Positions 50,251 to 62,724 of a DNA stretch of 64,000 bases are shown piece by piece. The notes beneath the pieces were generated by a model. That model was not told where the DNA came from and did not search any database. It saw only the letters and a list, made by a program, of their open reading frames with translations. This DNA comes from Sphagnum compactum (taxonomy: Eukaryota; Bryophyta; Sphagnopsida; Sphagnales). Every line of letters starts with the position of its first letter. Within the stretch, counting starts at the first letter, position 1. A program made the position numbers and the translations under genes. Where the stretch lies: contig OZ234494.1 of NCBI GenBank assembly GCA_965153455.1, forward strand, positions 17,050,001 to 17,114,000, read 5' to 3'.

Positions 50251-53200
50251 CTCAGGGCACAGCACTGACCCCAGCAAAGTTCATATGGGGGTCATTTGTG
50301 TCCTGCATTTTGTACTGCTGGCATTAAAGACCCTTCGCCTGTTGCTTTAGCGGCACGCTGTGACAAGCAAGTCATTTTCCAGCTCTGGAGCATTGACAAC
50401 ATGCAATATGTAACATTAAACGTTCAAAGTACAGGGCCACTTTACTGTGGGAATATTTTGGGAACCCACTAGGGGTGGACTTGATCTTAAGTTTCTATAA
50501 TCATTGATGGAAACTACAGCACAAGTCAAGAAGGGAATGGACCCCACCCTACAGTGTTACTTACTCATTCCATGCATCATCCTCTGGAGAGAAAAGGTCA
50601 AGGTTTTTTCTTCCAACTTTTGTTAGAGATCTAACAAAAGTTGCAACAAAGCCAAATTTGTAGAAGAAATAGCTCAAATGCCAAACTTTGTGTTTGTTGA
50701 GGGGAGTTACTGTATAGAGGAATGCCCTGACTGGAGGCCACTCTTTAATTTTGAAGCCAGCCCTACTGTCGAGAGAGAGGGCGGTAGCTGCAGACCCACC
50801 GCTCCTAAGGAATGCCTGATTGACATGCACAGCATTCCTCTGCAAACAGAAATGGCTGAATGCATCTTTTCAATCTTCACCCTCATTTCATGGGAAAGCA
50901 TACATTACACGTAAAGAGTGCATGCATGCAATATTTGTTATAACATAAGGATATTATTAACACAGGCATATCAGGCCCCCGTGCTTTATGAGGCAACTCT
51001 AGCTCTTCTTTTTTTTTGGTAAGTTGCATCTTAGTGACAATAGCTTTTAAAACTTAGTTAGGACCAGTGTTTCACACTTCTCCCCTTTGAGCTCCGTTTA
51101 AGCCCAGTGTACTTTTTTTCACTGTTTTCTCAAATCTCGTCACATATAGTGACCAAAGACCAGGTTTTGGTGCCCACTTTTCCTGTTTCGGTGCCCACTT
51201 TTCCTGACTTTTACAGATAACTTTATTGTCTCACACGAGATTTAGCATAAGTGGTGATGATCCCATAAATGATTTAGCTTTAAAGGCGAATTTTTTTGAG
51301 AAAAACTATCAAAATAACAAGAAAACTAGCCCAAAAAATTTCCCTAAGCAATAGACATTTGACGAAATTTCCTTTGTCCCTAGATGCAACCATAAACAAT
51401 ATCTTAGAGTAGTGTATGACGAATTGGAGCCAAAAACTCCTATCATACTGGTTGCTTCTCCTTAGCGGAGGGAGAAATTTTGCCCCAATTCACCAAAAGA
51501 AAAACACTAGTCATGACTCAAAATTAGATAAAAATCGCCTAACATTTTCCATATATCTGGCCCAAAAATTCCTTCAAAATAGTTTTGACTTAAAAATAAC
51601 ATTAGAATTTTATTAAGTTTTGGTGATTATGGAATTGGTTGCGAGTGAGTATGGTGGATAGAGTCTTCCAAGGGGTAGTTTAATCATCCTACAAATTTAG
51701 AAACGCAACCAAATCCCAAGAGTGAAGATTATAAACATGGTAAAAATTAGAATACTCAAAAGCATAGATGCCAAGTTGCAAACTTCAAAGTTCACACATT
51801 GAACGACTTCTAAAGAATTCAAACCCTAGTCAAATATGGACTTTGTAAGAAATTTGCAATAGAAGTGCCTCCACCAACAATCCATCCAAGAAAAGCTCAC
51901 ATTAATCAACCCACCTAAGCATATAAATTGAATCTACCAAACCCCTTGTAGATGCCTAGCTCCAAACTCCCATGCCTTGTTCCATCACTTTTGCACTTAG
52001 TTTTCCCTACAAAGGCCATGGAAGCCTAGTTTCATACACATTACACAACTCACATTTGATAATAGTCTAATTTGTTGCAAAATATACTTGAAACACAGTG
52101 CATAAAATTAAAGCTAATAAAGGTGTTCACAAAGGTCTAAACCAGAAAAATCCAAAACAAGAAAAATTTGAATCCAAAATCTAATTAATAGATCTATTGC
52201 AACAACAAGAGAAATAAATGGCATAAAATCATGCATTCTATTCACATTCCATACCATTACATTCCAACCACTTGCATAAAACTAATCTTTGCATACATAA
52301 TAATTTGACATTCTCTTTGAAATTTGAAATAAGGTCAATTTTTTTCTCAATTGTGTGTTGGGATAGTGTTAGTTTTTCCAGCTACAAGGTTGCCAAAGCA
52401 TTGCTCTTGAACTTAAGTTTGAAGAAAATGGTTTACAAAATCAAGGTGATGGGGGTTAACCAATGTCAACATTTGTCAGTGGTCGACTTATTTAAACTAG
52501 CAACATGCTACACTAATAATCTCAAAATGAACTCTCTACATCAACTTGCATCTAATATTGTAAATACATTTGATTTCCATTGCATCCATAAGCAACTTTG
52601 TAAGGAAAGAAGTTGCTTCCAACCTTTTCCAAGGAAACTAGTTGTCCGATGCATATTGTTGATTCACACCTACAATCACCTTAGTATATACATTCTTAAT
52701 GTAATGCAACAAACCTATCCAATGTTCAAATCATTATGCTTTGCCCAAACATGTCGTACATGAACCTCGAATGTCAAATGAATTAATTACCTGCTTCACT
52801 AAGATACTTTTATGTTTGACCTCTCATATATTGTCAAAGTTTATGAAGGCAAGAGACTTGAAGCATGACATTACACCATACTTTGGCATTAGATTATTCC
52901 ATATAAGGATGTCCCTTGCTAACTCAAAATCAAAAACTTCAAGTTGGGTTTCTTTTCAATAAATAATTTTAAAGTAATTATTCTAACATGTAAGAACAAA
53001 ATCTAGGTTCAATAAATTTAGGAGGAGCCTTGGAAAGGCTCTTATCTTGTACCATGTGTTTTTAAATTAAAAAATCATGGAAAAAAAAGTTCTAAAACAA
53101 GGCAAGGTTATAGAGAAGGGTTGTATCCTAATCCAAACCTATTATCACATGCATGCATATCATTAAGGTAAACAAGGCATATGAGAACATGCAAGCCATA

Positions 53201-56200
53201 CCTATGTGTTGATAGGGCAATCCAACTATTCGGATCATTATTAATAAAAATCTCACATGTGTAAATTTCAACAAGGACCAATATTTTAGTTTTATCATAT
53301 AGTAAATTAGGGAACTTAATTTTGGATAATTTGAACACAAAATATATATTTTGTTAGTGATTTGTCCAATAAGATTTTATTGGTGCATAATGGTATAATG
53401 TGTATCATATCCATGTATCATACATTTGTGAATTGCATATGATTGTGCTTCTTGTGAAAATAAGTTTAAATTATGTTTGGTGATAAGGTTTTGTAATGCA
53501 ATTGATTGTGATGTTTTTGTTAACATATATTTGTTAAAATCTCCTATTATTGTATAACTACAACAATATGAATTGCATCATGTTTATTCACTAAAAAGTG
53601 TTCTACTAAATTGTCACCAAGTTGTGTCATACTAGTTGGTCTTGCTAATGATATGATATCATCATACAATAACATTGTTCTATGTTGATCAAAATAAGAT
53701 AAAATGATGAGTTTCATACATAAAGCAATGTAAATATTTCAGTTTTGATCAAAATCTTGTATTTTTGTTTTATAAATCTATAATCTTATATAAACAAATG
53801 TTTTAACATTATATTTATTATTGTAGATATTTCATCTCTAACTAAAGAATGCAATCCATCTAAGTTTCTATTAATTTGTGACAATTTTCATTCTTTAATG
53901 TTTTAAATTCTTTTTTATTTTTACTTAATGGAATTGCAAGTGCATAATGCATTTTTGTTCCATGGATCTTAAATATTGATTTTCTCATCTATGCAAGTTT
54001 AATCATTTTTGGTTTTAAGAAATTAACATTTGTGATTTTTTAATTATAAAATCAAAGCATATTTTGTGAAATATGCAAAAGGGTAAAAACTTTTCTTGTG
54101 CTTACAACTTTTATTAAGAAATGTGGAATGGTTTGGTTGCGTTTAGGGTTAATGTTGGTTGTTGTTGAATGTTTTTCAAGATACTTCAAGCAATTGTTAC
54201 AAATGTATGAATTAAATTCATAATAAATCCCACACTTATAATTACAAAATTTTGTGGATATTTTTCATACAATTGATTAGTATTTTTCTTGCATTGCTTT
54301 TCAAAAAATATTCCATGAAAAACATAGACAAGGACAAATTAGAATTTTTTTATAACTTTATTATATCATAATATCCATTCTAACATATTCAAATTAAATA
54401 CATGTGTATTGTTTAATCCATTCATGAAAATGGGCTATTATGTTTTCTTTTGTGAACTATTTCTTTTTTCACATAATTGCTCCAATATTGAATGTTGGTA
54501 TGATATATTGTTTTCATGCATGAAAACATCATCAAGAAGATTTTCCTAGACTATTTATATTTATATTGGATTCATGTAATATTTTAATTTATAGTTGGTT
54601 TTAATGATTTTTCAATTGTGATAATTTTTTGTGAAGAAGATTGTTGTGTTCAAAAAAAGTGTTAAACATTTTTTAACAATCATATGTGAAAAATGTGATA
54701 ATTGTTTGTCATAATTGGGCATGACAATTTTATGTGCAAATGTAATGAAACAATATGTCAAATTGTATGTGAAATTTGGATATGGTAAGTTAACATAAAA
54801 GTGTGCAAAGGTCAAATGGAAATAAAGTGCATGAACAATATAGTTCTCAAATTGTAAGTGAATACATTTTTTTATTCACATTATATATATATGTACAAAA
54901 ATTCAACAAATTTATATGCAAAAAATTATAAAAATTTATAAAAACCTAGATTAAGAAACTACTATATTTTTCTTATATTTATAGGATTTTTGTTTTATTT
55001 CATTCAATTTTTTTTTCATATTTTCATTTATCAATCATCCTCCAATTCCCAATTCAATGTAATATTAATTTTTGCATGTTTATTAAAGTCTTTTTTTTAT
55101 TAATTTGAGTTGGGAGCATTCAAAATCAATGCCTGTCATCATCATAATGTTTGAATTTTGTTAGGATTCATTAATGAATGGAGTTGGTGTAAAAAAGTAT
55201 GTATTTTCAATCCAAAAAAGAATAGAAAAGTTTGATTTATTGGCCTTGGTGGCGGTTGAGAAATTAATTTTTCCTCCATATGCAAAAATACCTTCATCCA
55301 TTGCCCTTGTAAAAAAATTAGAGTAGTTTGCAATCTTGTAATAATGATTTTTCGACAAATAAATCCAACCTTTTTCATCTCTTGATTTGAATGACAAATA
55401 TTGTAATGGTATTTTCCTTCATGTACTATATAAGAATGTCTTGTAACTTACATGCAACAAAACATTATTTAAATAAAGCATGTTTATGGACCAATAAATG
55501 TTTTAAAATATAAAATATAAAAAATAATGTTATTAATTTCTTAAAAAGAATATAACCATTGAGAAAATCATAGAAATTGACATTGAATGTAGAAAATTTA
55601 AAAAATAACTCTGGGAAAAAAATGTAAGATCGGGAAAAACAAAAAAAAAACATGAATTCACAATAAATGAAGATATGAGAGACAGTAAAAAAATGAACAT
55701 AATTTAAACCATTAATAATTCTGTTATAAACGAATTAATGATAAAAAAAAAGTTAAAAAATCTAAATTAAAAAAAAATGGGAAATACATTAAAAAAAATT
55801 TAAATCTGTTTTTTATCATATAAATCAATTTCACAAATCAATAATGACTTTATGATGAATAAGTTATAGCAAGTTCAACTTGTGAACAATTAAAATATGA
55901 ACATTTTGTGAGCATTTTCTTGCACAATCTCTTGTTTATGCAATTGTGTTTGAATCCTAAAACATTCTTTCAATTCAATTTTCTTTTCATGCCATAACTT
56001 TTATTGTAAGCCCCAAGTTAAATCCATAACAATGTCATCATTTTTCTTTCATGTTTGCATTCAAAAAATGTTTTTAAATTAATCTTATAACAAATTTTTT
56101 AATGTGACCCCACCATTTCATCATTGTTTTTCCATGTACATATTATATAAAAAAATATTCTGATTAATATTTATGATAATATTTTTATGTGACCTTAACA

Positions 56201-57125
56201 TTTCACTATTTCATCATTTCTCTTATGTAGTTTGGGTGAGGAACAAAAAGAACTGTAACATGTGACATTTAAAAAATTGATTGAAATTACTTATTATTAT
56301 TTTTTATTAAAAATTTATTTTAAAAAAAATTCCCATTGATTTGATGATGAACTTAGGAAAATGTTTGCATATTTATAAATTTCATTTTTCATAAAATGTT
56401 CTTCCTTAAATTTGGATACATAAATTGGTTCAATATTAAAAGAGTTAATCAATTGAACAAAAAAAGATCAAAATTGAAAAAAATGAATAAAAATGAACAT
56501 GAAAAATGGGGGGAAAATGTGAAGGTTCTAATTGTCAATTACAAAAAGTAAAGGGTTAAAAGACTTTTCACGTGCAAAGTTTCAAGTTATAACCCATTTT
56601 TTATTAAATGGTTTCAATTCATAAGGTCAACAAAATTAAATGTTATGAATAAAATTTTAATATTGAATGATAATAAATTATTGAATCCCTTATAATTGAT
56701 CTTTTTCACAATGTAAACATTTTTTATTTTCTATTTTCCAAATTTCATCACATAGTACTTGTCTTTGAAGGCATAATGCAAAATAACCAAGAAACTATTG
56801 ATGAGGATTTTCTTCAAATTCATTTATCATCTTTCACACGCAAAGTCAAAAAATAAATAAAAATTGACAATCAACCTCTTTTATGTATGGGGTTACATGT
56901 ATAAGACTTAAAGAAACAAAAAGAATCCATTGATGTTTACTTCATGCATGAAGCTGTAACACGTCTCATGAAAAGAAACAATTTCAATTTTAAAAAAAGC
57001 TTAATGCATCATTGGAATTGTTTCTTTTCATAACTGCATCTTTTCCTTCAAGTTCAATCGGAAATGAAATGAAAAGATGAAATGAAAAAACTATGAACTC
57101 ACAAAATGATGTAATTCACAATTTG
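50251..57125. other. Long AT-rich intergenic region
   Basis: No gene supported in nearly 7 kb. It contains a possible third copy of the 700-1045 repeat near 51060-51210. A 163-codon ORF at 52272-52763 lacks family similarity. A very AT-rich core (53300-56900) carries no coding signal. Confidence 0.45.
51060..51215. repeat. Possible third, partial copy of the 700-1045 repeat; small tandem duplication
   Basis: Order of words matches the distal half of that repeat: GTACTTTTTT, a T-rich stretch, AATCTCG, A(T/C)A-GTGACCAAA, CAGG, GGTGC. A 20-bp tandem duplication of TTCGGTGCCCACTTTTCCTG-like text follows. Confidence 0.35.
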
Positions 57126-57129
57126 ATAC

Positions 57130-57505
57130 TTTCGGGATTTTCATGCCTTCTTTCATTTTGACTTAAATCACATTTCAAAGTCCTAAATTGTATTTCAAAT
57201 TTTCATTTGGACTTGAGTCACATTTCAAGAATCTCGTGCCTTTCTTCACCTTGACATAAATCTCATCTTGAAATTCTCAAACCTTGTTTCACCTCGATGT
57301 AAGTTGCATCTCCAAGTTCTCAAACCTGTTTTCATCTTAAGTTGCAGATCAAAATTCTCACAGGTTTCACCTTGGCCTAAATCTCATCTTGAAATTCTCA
57401 TGCCTTTTATCACCTGCACCGAAGTCGCATCTCAAAGTTCTCACACTTTTCACATTGACCTAAATTGCATCTCAGAATTGTCATGCTCTCTTTGCCTTGA
57501 TGTAA
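57130..57505. repeat. Degenerate tandem repeat, unit about 50 bp, seven or eight copies
   Basis: Recurrent order: TTTCA(C/T)CTTGAC(A/T)TAA(A/G)T, then (C/T)(A)CATCT or CACATTT, then (C/T)AAA(A/G)TTCTCA, then (A/T)(A/T/G)(A/C)C(C/T)T. The only ORF here (57268-57513) follows the repeat and is not called as a gene. Confidence 0.7.
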
Positions 57506-58775
57506 GGAAGTAAGGAACACACCTCGGGTGGAAAATCCTCTATAAAATTGAAATCACCAAGAGTTGATAATAGTTGACAGACTTAGGGGTGCATCATCAA
57601 AAGAACAACTGCAAGACCTGAAAAAAAACACAAATCAAAACACATTTTTTTAAAAAGCATGCAACCTCGAAGCTCTTCAAAGGAAATTTTTGCCAAACAA
57701 GTCACTCTACTCCTCCAAACTTGGAGGAGCTTACCAAAGATCCCACCAAAAAAGAAAAAGAACCATGTCAAGCAAAGTGCTTATCTACAAGGTTGACCTT
57801 GCTTGAGACATTAAACAATGTGTACAAATCATACTATAAAATCCAGAGATACAACCATAAGTGTTGTCATGATCAATAATATACTCTCACAAAATAGCCC
57901 ATTAAACTCAAACAAGAGGATTGATTGATAATCTACTCACACAACACTGATCCAAAACAACCCATTGAACTCAAAACAGAGGCCTATTGCAGAAGCACAT
58001 TTAGAAGAAGTAAATGTGTGCACATGCCTTTCAAAGAGCCTATTATGCCTTTGGAAACAGTGGAGGCTGAACTGGAGATGTAACAGATCAAAAGTTCTAA
58101 ACTTATTGTCTGGGCAATGACTCATTGATTGCACAAGTTTCTTGTTGTGACCACAAAAAACACATCTATGTGATTTCAGAGAAAACTACACCTGACAAAT
58201 TTGAATGTAAACATTGTGGCAGTTCCAGCAAGAAATATCATTAACATGACAAGACTTAGCGTCGTCATAACTCACAACCTTATGTGTGCAATGTGCAGTG
58301 TGCAAGAACTAGCACCCCTTTTATTCTTAACATTGCAAGCCATGCCCAACAAGCATGGGCAGATACATGCTTTCAAAACAAGCTGCAGAAGAACAGTGTT
58401 ACACAGTAGGTTTAGAAATTCTGCCCTGCACTTCTACCATTATGCGTTGGCACAAAGTTCCAAAATGCACCTACTCCAAATGAGACTCCTCAAAAATGTT
58501 GTGTGGTGAGTGGACTTGGGGGGAGCAAGATGGGAGTATCATCCATTGTTGAAGTCGGCATCCATCAGTATGTGGCAGTTGAGATTGGCAATGGCACAGT
58601 GACGAGTCAGTGCCTACCCTCTCCTAGATAGCAATCTCTGTAGCCAAGACTCTTCATTAATGCACGTCTTATCTGATGTCTTCACATCACCTTCTCTTTG
58701 CTTCCGCCTCCAAACTTTGAAAAGTGTCTCCCACATTGGTGTGTGGCCATCATCCATCTGTCATTCAAGTGAAAT
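57506..58775. other. Intergenic, with a possible minus-strand zinc-knuckle-like fragment
   Basis: On the minus strand near 58050-58260 short words CWNCHNVYIQIC and CVFCGHNKK...SHCPDNK occur in one neighbourhood, reminiscent of CCHC knuckles, but stops interrupt and no exon structure fits. No gene is called. Confidence 0.2.
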
Positions 58776-60910
58776 CTAATCAATACAGACTGGACTTTTG
58801 CCAAATGGGCAACTAGTGCTGACACAACATCTGATTAGAGACAAGTAGACAAGTACCATGGTGGTGAGTGCATCCATGGCTGCTTCAATGTCCCGGTTGG
58901 TGACATGGGCACTAATAAGCAAATGATGCATCCAATGATCAGGTTTCAATCCCAACTCCTTCATATACTCGTACAATCTCATTACTTCACCAGTCTGTGA
59001 CAAATAGACCCCATAAAATGTGTTTGTTAGCATGCTCCCTAGAAAGTCTGCAAGTTCTTCAGCTCAATCTAATTTGGTACAACAGCAAGGCATTTTGGAG
59101 ACCAACTATGTTTTGACAATCTGCCCACCCTTTTAGCCTTCCCAAAAGCATCAAGGAGGGCATTGATGGAATGGATGTCAGGTGTTAGTCCAGAAGTGGA
59201 GCTGATAGCTTCAAATGTCTGACATGCACGGTCAACATCCCAAATATTTGCACAACCCTGGAGCACACATTTTACTGCTGCCAGCGATACAGCTCATCCA
59301 CTTCCATGAATCTCTGCCAGCTTGTAGTATGCCTGTAAAAACAGCAATATATACTTCATATCAGCACCAGTGCAACTCAACTAAGCTAATTGTGTCATAG
59401 AGAACAATATTCAAGACTTTTAAGGGAAATCAGGCAAACTGCCCTGAACCTGAAATTTTGGCAACTCCTTCTGTAACAGTGCTGCCAAAGTCAAGCTATT
59501 GATTTACTTACCACATCTAGAGCTCCAGGTCCTGCCTGTGCTATTGCCAGTACCAATGGCCACAATGATGAACATGGGCTTAATATCTCAAGTCCCTTGC
59601 TATCTTGCAAAATTGCCAAAGGCAAGCTCCATATCATGAACAGAGTTGAATGCAGTTTCAAAATCTCATGCTGATGCACAAGCATGGACCTGTGCAGAAT
59701 ATGAAGCTGGATTTGGTCCTTTGAGGGCCAAGAGATCTAGTGAGAAGGCTCCAGGCTTTATTTGAAAGAGTGGCATTGCCTGTTTGGGCAGCTGTGCCAA
59801 GTAAAGCTACCATCCCCGCTTCATCCATTTGCAAGGGTTGGGAAGGCTTCTCCAGTGTTTGTTGGCTAAAAAACTCCAGAGTCAGCAGGGCACACTAAGC
59901 TTCATCAACCTCCACTGCAGCAAATGCCAGCTCTGCCACAGTTTGCATCTGTGGCATCAGCTGATGTGTCTGTGTACACACAAATCAGCAAAGTGAGGTC
60001 CCTTGTCAGCTGGATTGTTTCTCACCAAAAAATCAAGATACCTTGGAAAATGTCAGAATGCTTACTTTGAGCTCCTTCAACACTACGGCAGCAACCTGAG
60101 TGTGGTGAAGTTGGGCACAGGCAACTAATAACTCTTGTAGGTTGTCTAGCTGGGCACAAAACCTCATTCATACATTGACTGCATGTGCTTCAATGCCGGT
60201 GCAATCCTTTTGTGTAGGGCACATAATGCAATCACAAAGTTGTAGGAATCCCCATCAAGCTGTGCCTCTGGCCCAGCCTGCTCCATCCTGCCTACACATC
60301 GAACCCAGAGATAAAACATATGCATAAGCTACCCCAGGTTTAGGGTATAGGGTTTAAACCCTAAACCCCTCAGCAACCAGCTCGACAATCAAACCTGCTA
60401 GGATAATGAGTCTCCTGCAGAATCAGGAGTTTGACTCTTATTTCTCAAGTATTTTTTCGGCCAATCTTGAATCTCTTTCCCGAAAGATACTTAGCAAAAG
60501 TTGTAAGTCAGCTGCCTTGGAATGATTCCAACACTCTCCATCTCTTCAATGATTTGGTACGTAGCATCAGCATGAGCACCTAGACGCAGCTTGGCATGCA
60601 GTAGCAACTTGTAGGCCAGTATGTTGGGTTTGTTAGGGTTTCCTGCTGCATCTGTTAGCCTCATCCAATTGTTGAAAAGATGCACAGGCTCCTCCAATCT
60701 TCCATGTGAAAGAGAATTTGACATCTCCCTAGAAAGAAAGGTCGCATCAAGTCTTCCCAATGATGTGGTGGTGCCAGATCCAAAACCTGAGGGTTTCAGC
60801 ACAGTAGGCACAATGGAGAACCCTGGTTTCAAACCCTAGAGCAGGACAAGATGCATTGATGTCAGCTTCCAGCTGCGATATCTGCAGACATTGCACCATC
60901 AAGCTCACAG
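58776..60910 (-). pseudogene. Decayed pentatricopeptide repeat (PPR) gene
   Basis: Successive minus-strand segments read as PPR protein: KPNILAYKLLLHAKLRLGAH and EEMESVGIIPRQLTYN (60494-60640); FRERDSRLAEKILEK after a frameshift (about 60435-60490); LDGDSYNFVIALCALHKRIA and GFVPS-TTYKS (60130-60270); QMDEAGMVALLGTAAQTGN (about 59800); SA-DFETAFNSVHDMELA (about 59620); QTFEAISSTSGLTPDIHS and NALLDAFGKAKR (59110-59230); LGLKPDHWMHHLLISAH (about 58920). In-frame stops lie at complement 60164 (TGA), 60146 (TAG), 59895 (TAG), 59666 (TGA) and 59294 (TGA), with frameshifts near 60493, 60135, 59590 and 59080. PPR proteins bind organellar RNA, and this copy cannot make one. The many stops with well-kept residues point to decay of moderate age. 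Neither end is defined. Confidence 0.8.
60337..60369. repeat. Head-to-head telomere-like motif
   Basis: GGTTTAGGGTATAGGGTTT meets AAACCCTAAACCC, giving an inverted telomere-like junction inside the PPR relic. A further ACCCTAACCCTAACC lies at about 60923-60937. Confidence 0.65.
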
Positions 60911-62120
60911 TTCTACCGCAGAACCCTAACCCTAACCTCCTTAAACCCTGTGCGTCCAAATCCCGAAACAAATGAGCAGAAAGCTCAGAATTCACAGAGG
61001 CAATGAAGAGAGACATCAAGACAGAAGCGCAAGGCAAGTTACATCTTTCTGTTTCCACATCAGTTGCCTGTATAAGAAAATGAGGCTTTCACGTCTGTGG
61101 GCCATCTCTTGCTCCGCTCTTTGATATTTCCTTCAAATAAGCACTCCCCTCTACCCTGGTGCACACGAAGAGCAGAATGCACACTCCCTTGCACCACCTT
61201 CCTCCAAACCTTACAAGAGACCATGCACTCACTTCCCCACATTCCAAAACTCAGCCCTCATTCCAAAAACACCACCCCCACAAACAAACCGTCTGCAAAA
61301 TCCAAATCTCCTCTCAATAAAGAAAAAAAAAACCCCCGAAAATTAACTCCAGTCAGTCCGCGCAAGCAAGCAACGACAATAGTCCCCATTGCAAACACAC
61401 CACCACCTGCTGCAATTGCTTGCCGTGGCAAAATTAGGGTTCCCATTTCCTCCAAAACCAACTGAACAAGAAAAGCAATTCCAAATTCCAATAAATCAGG
61501 ATTGATGTGAAAAACCGCATAGGTGATTGCTGTTCCGATCTACAACAAGGGAACAAGCGAAAATAAAGTGTGGAGCTCGAGATGAAGCTCGAGATGAAGC
61601 TGGAGATGCAAACAATACTTAGCTCGAGAGCCAGTCCAGTCCGTTTACCATCGGAAGCTAAAGGTTTCACCCAGGGACGAAACTTCAAACCCGTTGTTTT
61701 TCTATGTTTACTTGACCCGCAAAAACCTGCACTCTGGGTGAGTTTGTGGTCCTTAGGAAGATTTAGCCAAATCTGGCTATAAACCAAACAAGACATATAA
61801 ATCCTTTAATCAGACTTCTATATGTAATTGGCTACATACTAGAAACCAAACATAAGGGATCTGGCGATTATTATTTTATTTTATTTCACTTCTGGCGATC
61901 GGAAACCTTCAAAAACACTTCATTTTCGAAATTTTTACAGGTCAGTGATCGGTTGTAAAACATACTACATTGCATTGCCTGGTAAAATTATGTATAGAAT
62001 TAATCCAATTAGAAAAAATCCTCATTGCAACTCCAAATTGTTGAATCCTTTTTTAACACTAAAACCAACCCCAAAGTCCATTTCCAAGGATTACAAAACC
62101 ACAACAGGATCACAAACCAA
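60911..62120. other. Region upstream of the PPR relic; no gene supported
   Basis: Several short minus-strand ORFs (60747-61491) could hold the former PPR 5' end, but none reads convincingly as a transit peptide plus PPR. A tandem GAGATGAAGCTC(C)G repeat is at about 61575-61610. Near 61755-61935 there is weak similarity to 21741-21985. Confidence 0.35.
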
Positions 62121-62124
62121 ATAT

Positions 62125-62330
62125 CAACAGAAGTACTACACTATTGAAATGCAAGAGATTCTCACTTTGGTTCACTGCACTTTCACTGTCCTTTAACCCT
62201 TGAACCATTTGATGGTTCTTCTCAGGAAAGAACTTCTTCAAAGGATCCACTCCCTCTCGCGTTCCAGATATAATGGACACACCTGACTCGCAATAAGAGT
62301 GTTGACACAAGAATGTATCAACCTGTCCAC
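62125..62330 (-). CDS. Unassigned exon-like ORF
   Basis: After a good acceptor (CTGTAG|GTGGACAGG) the minus strand has an open frame of about 68 codons: GGQVDTFLCQHSYCESG, VSIISGTREGVDPLKKFF and PEKNHQMVQGLKDSESAVNQ. The composition is coding-like. No family recognised. It lies 400 bp downstream of the ferritin stop on the same strand, so it could be an exon of another gene or a relic. Confidence 0.25.
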
Positions 62331-62724
62331 CTACAGACATTGTCCATGCATTCACTAACGGCTTGCTAGTCTATACAGACCTAAAAGATGCATTGATGTG
62401 TTGAGTGTTGGCCAACATGTACCAAAAATGTCTGTATTGCTCAATAGTAAGACAAGTCTGCCTGACAAATGTGAGACATTTTGAGTCTACCAAATACTCA
62501 CTGAGCACTGACTTCTCAAGCTTGGAATCTATTGGAAGCAAAATTTCTGTCCCAATGTTTCAATTACTGAGGAGAGATCTATCATCTAAGGATCCGTGTC
62601 AGTCATCCTCCTTCTCAACCAATTACCATGCTGCTCATTTATGCACTGCTACAGATTTCCATCCCCATTAATATGTGGAAATGTTTTGAAGAGGTCTAGA
62701 AAAGAAGAGCATACTAGTGCTCAA

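Noticed and set aside
50561-50914. Overlapping ORFs on both strands (94 and 78 codons)
   Set aside because: No recognisable domain, and the strands mirror each other. Insufficient support.
52272-52763. 163-codon plus-strand ORF in AT-rich DNA
   Set aside because: Long for its context, but no recognised motif, splice partner or repeat-element similarity on either strand. Could be revisited by homology search.
57937-58260. Possible CCHC zinc-knuckle fragment on the minus strand
   Set aside because: Cys and His spacing does not fit a knuckle cleanly and stops interrupt it.
58830-58860. A 26-bp intron that would extend the last PPR-like segment
   Set aside because: GT...AG is present but far below the minimal plant intron length, and the gene is already broken.
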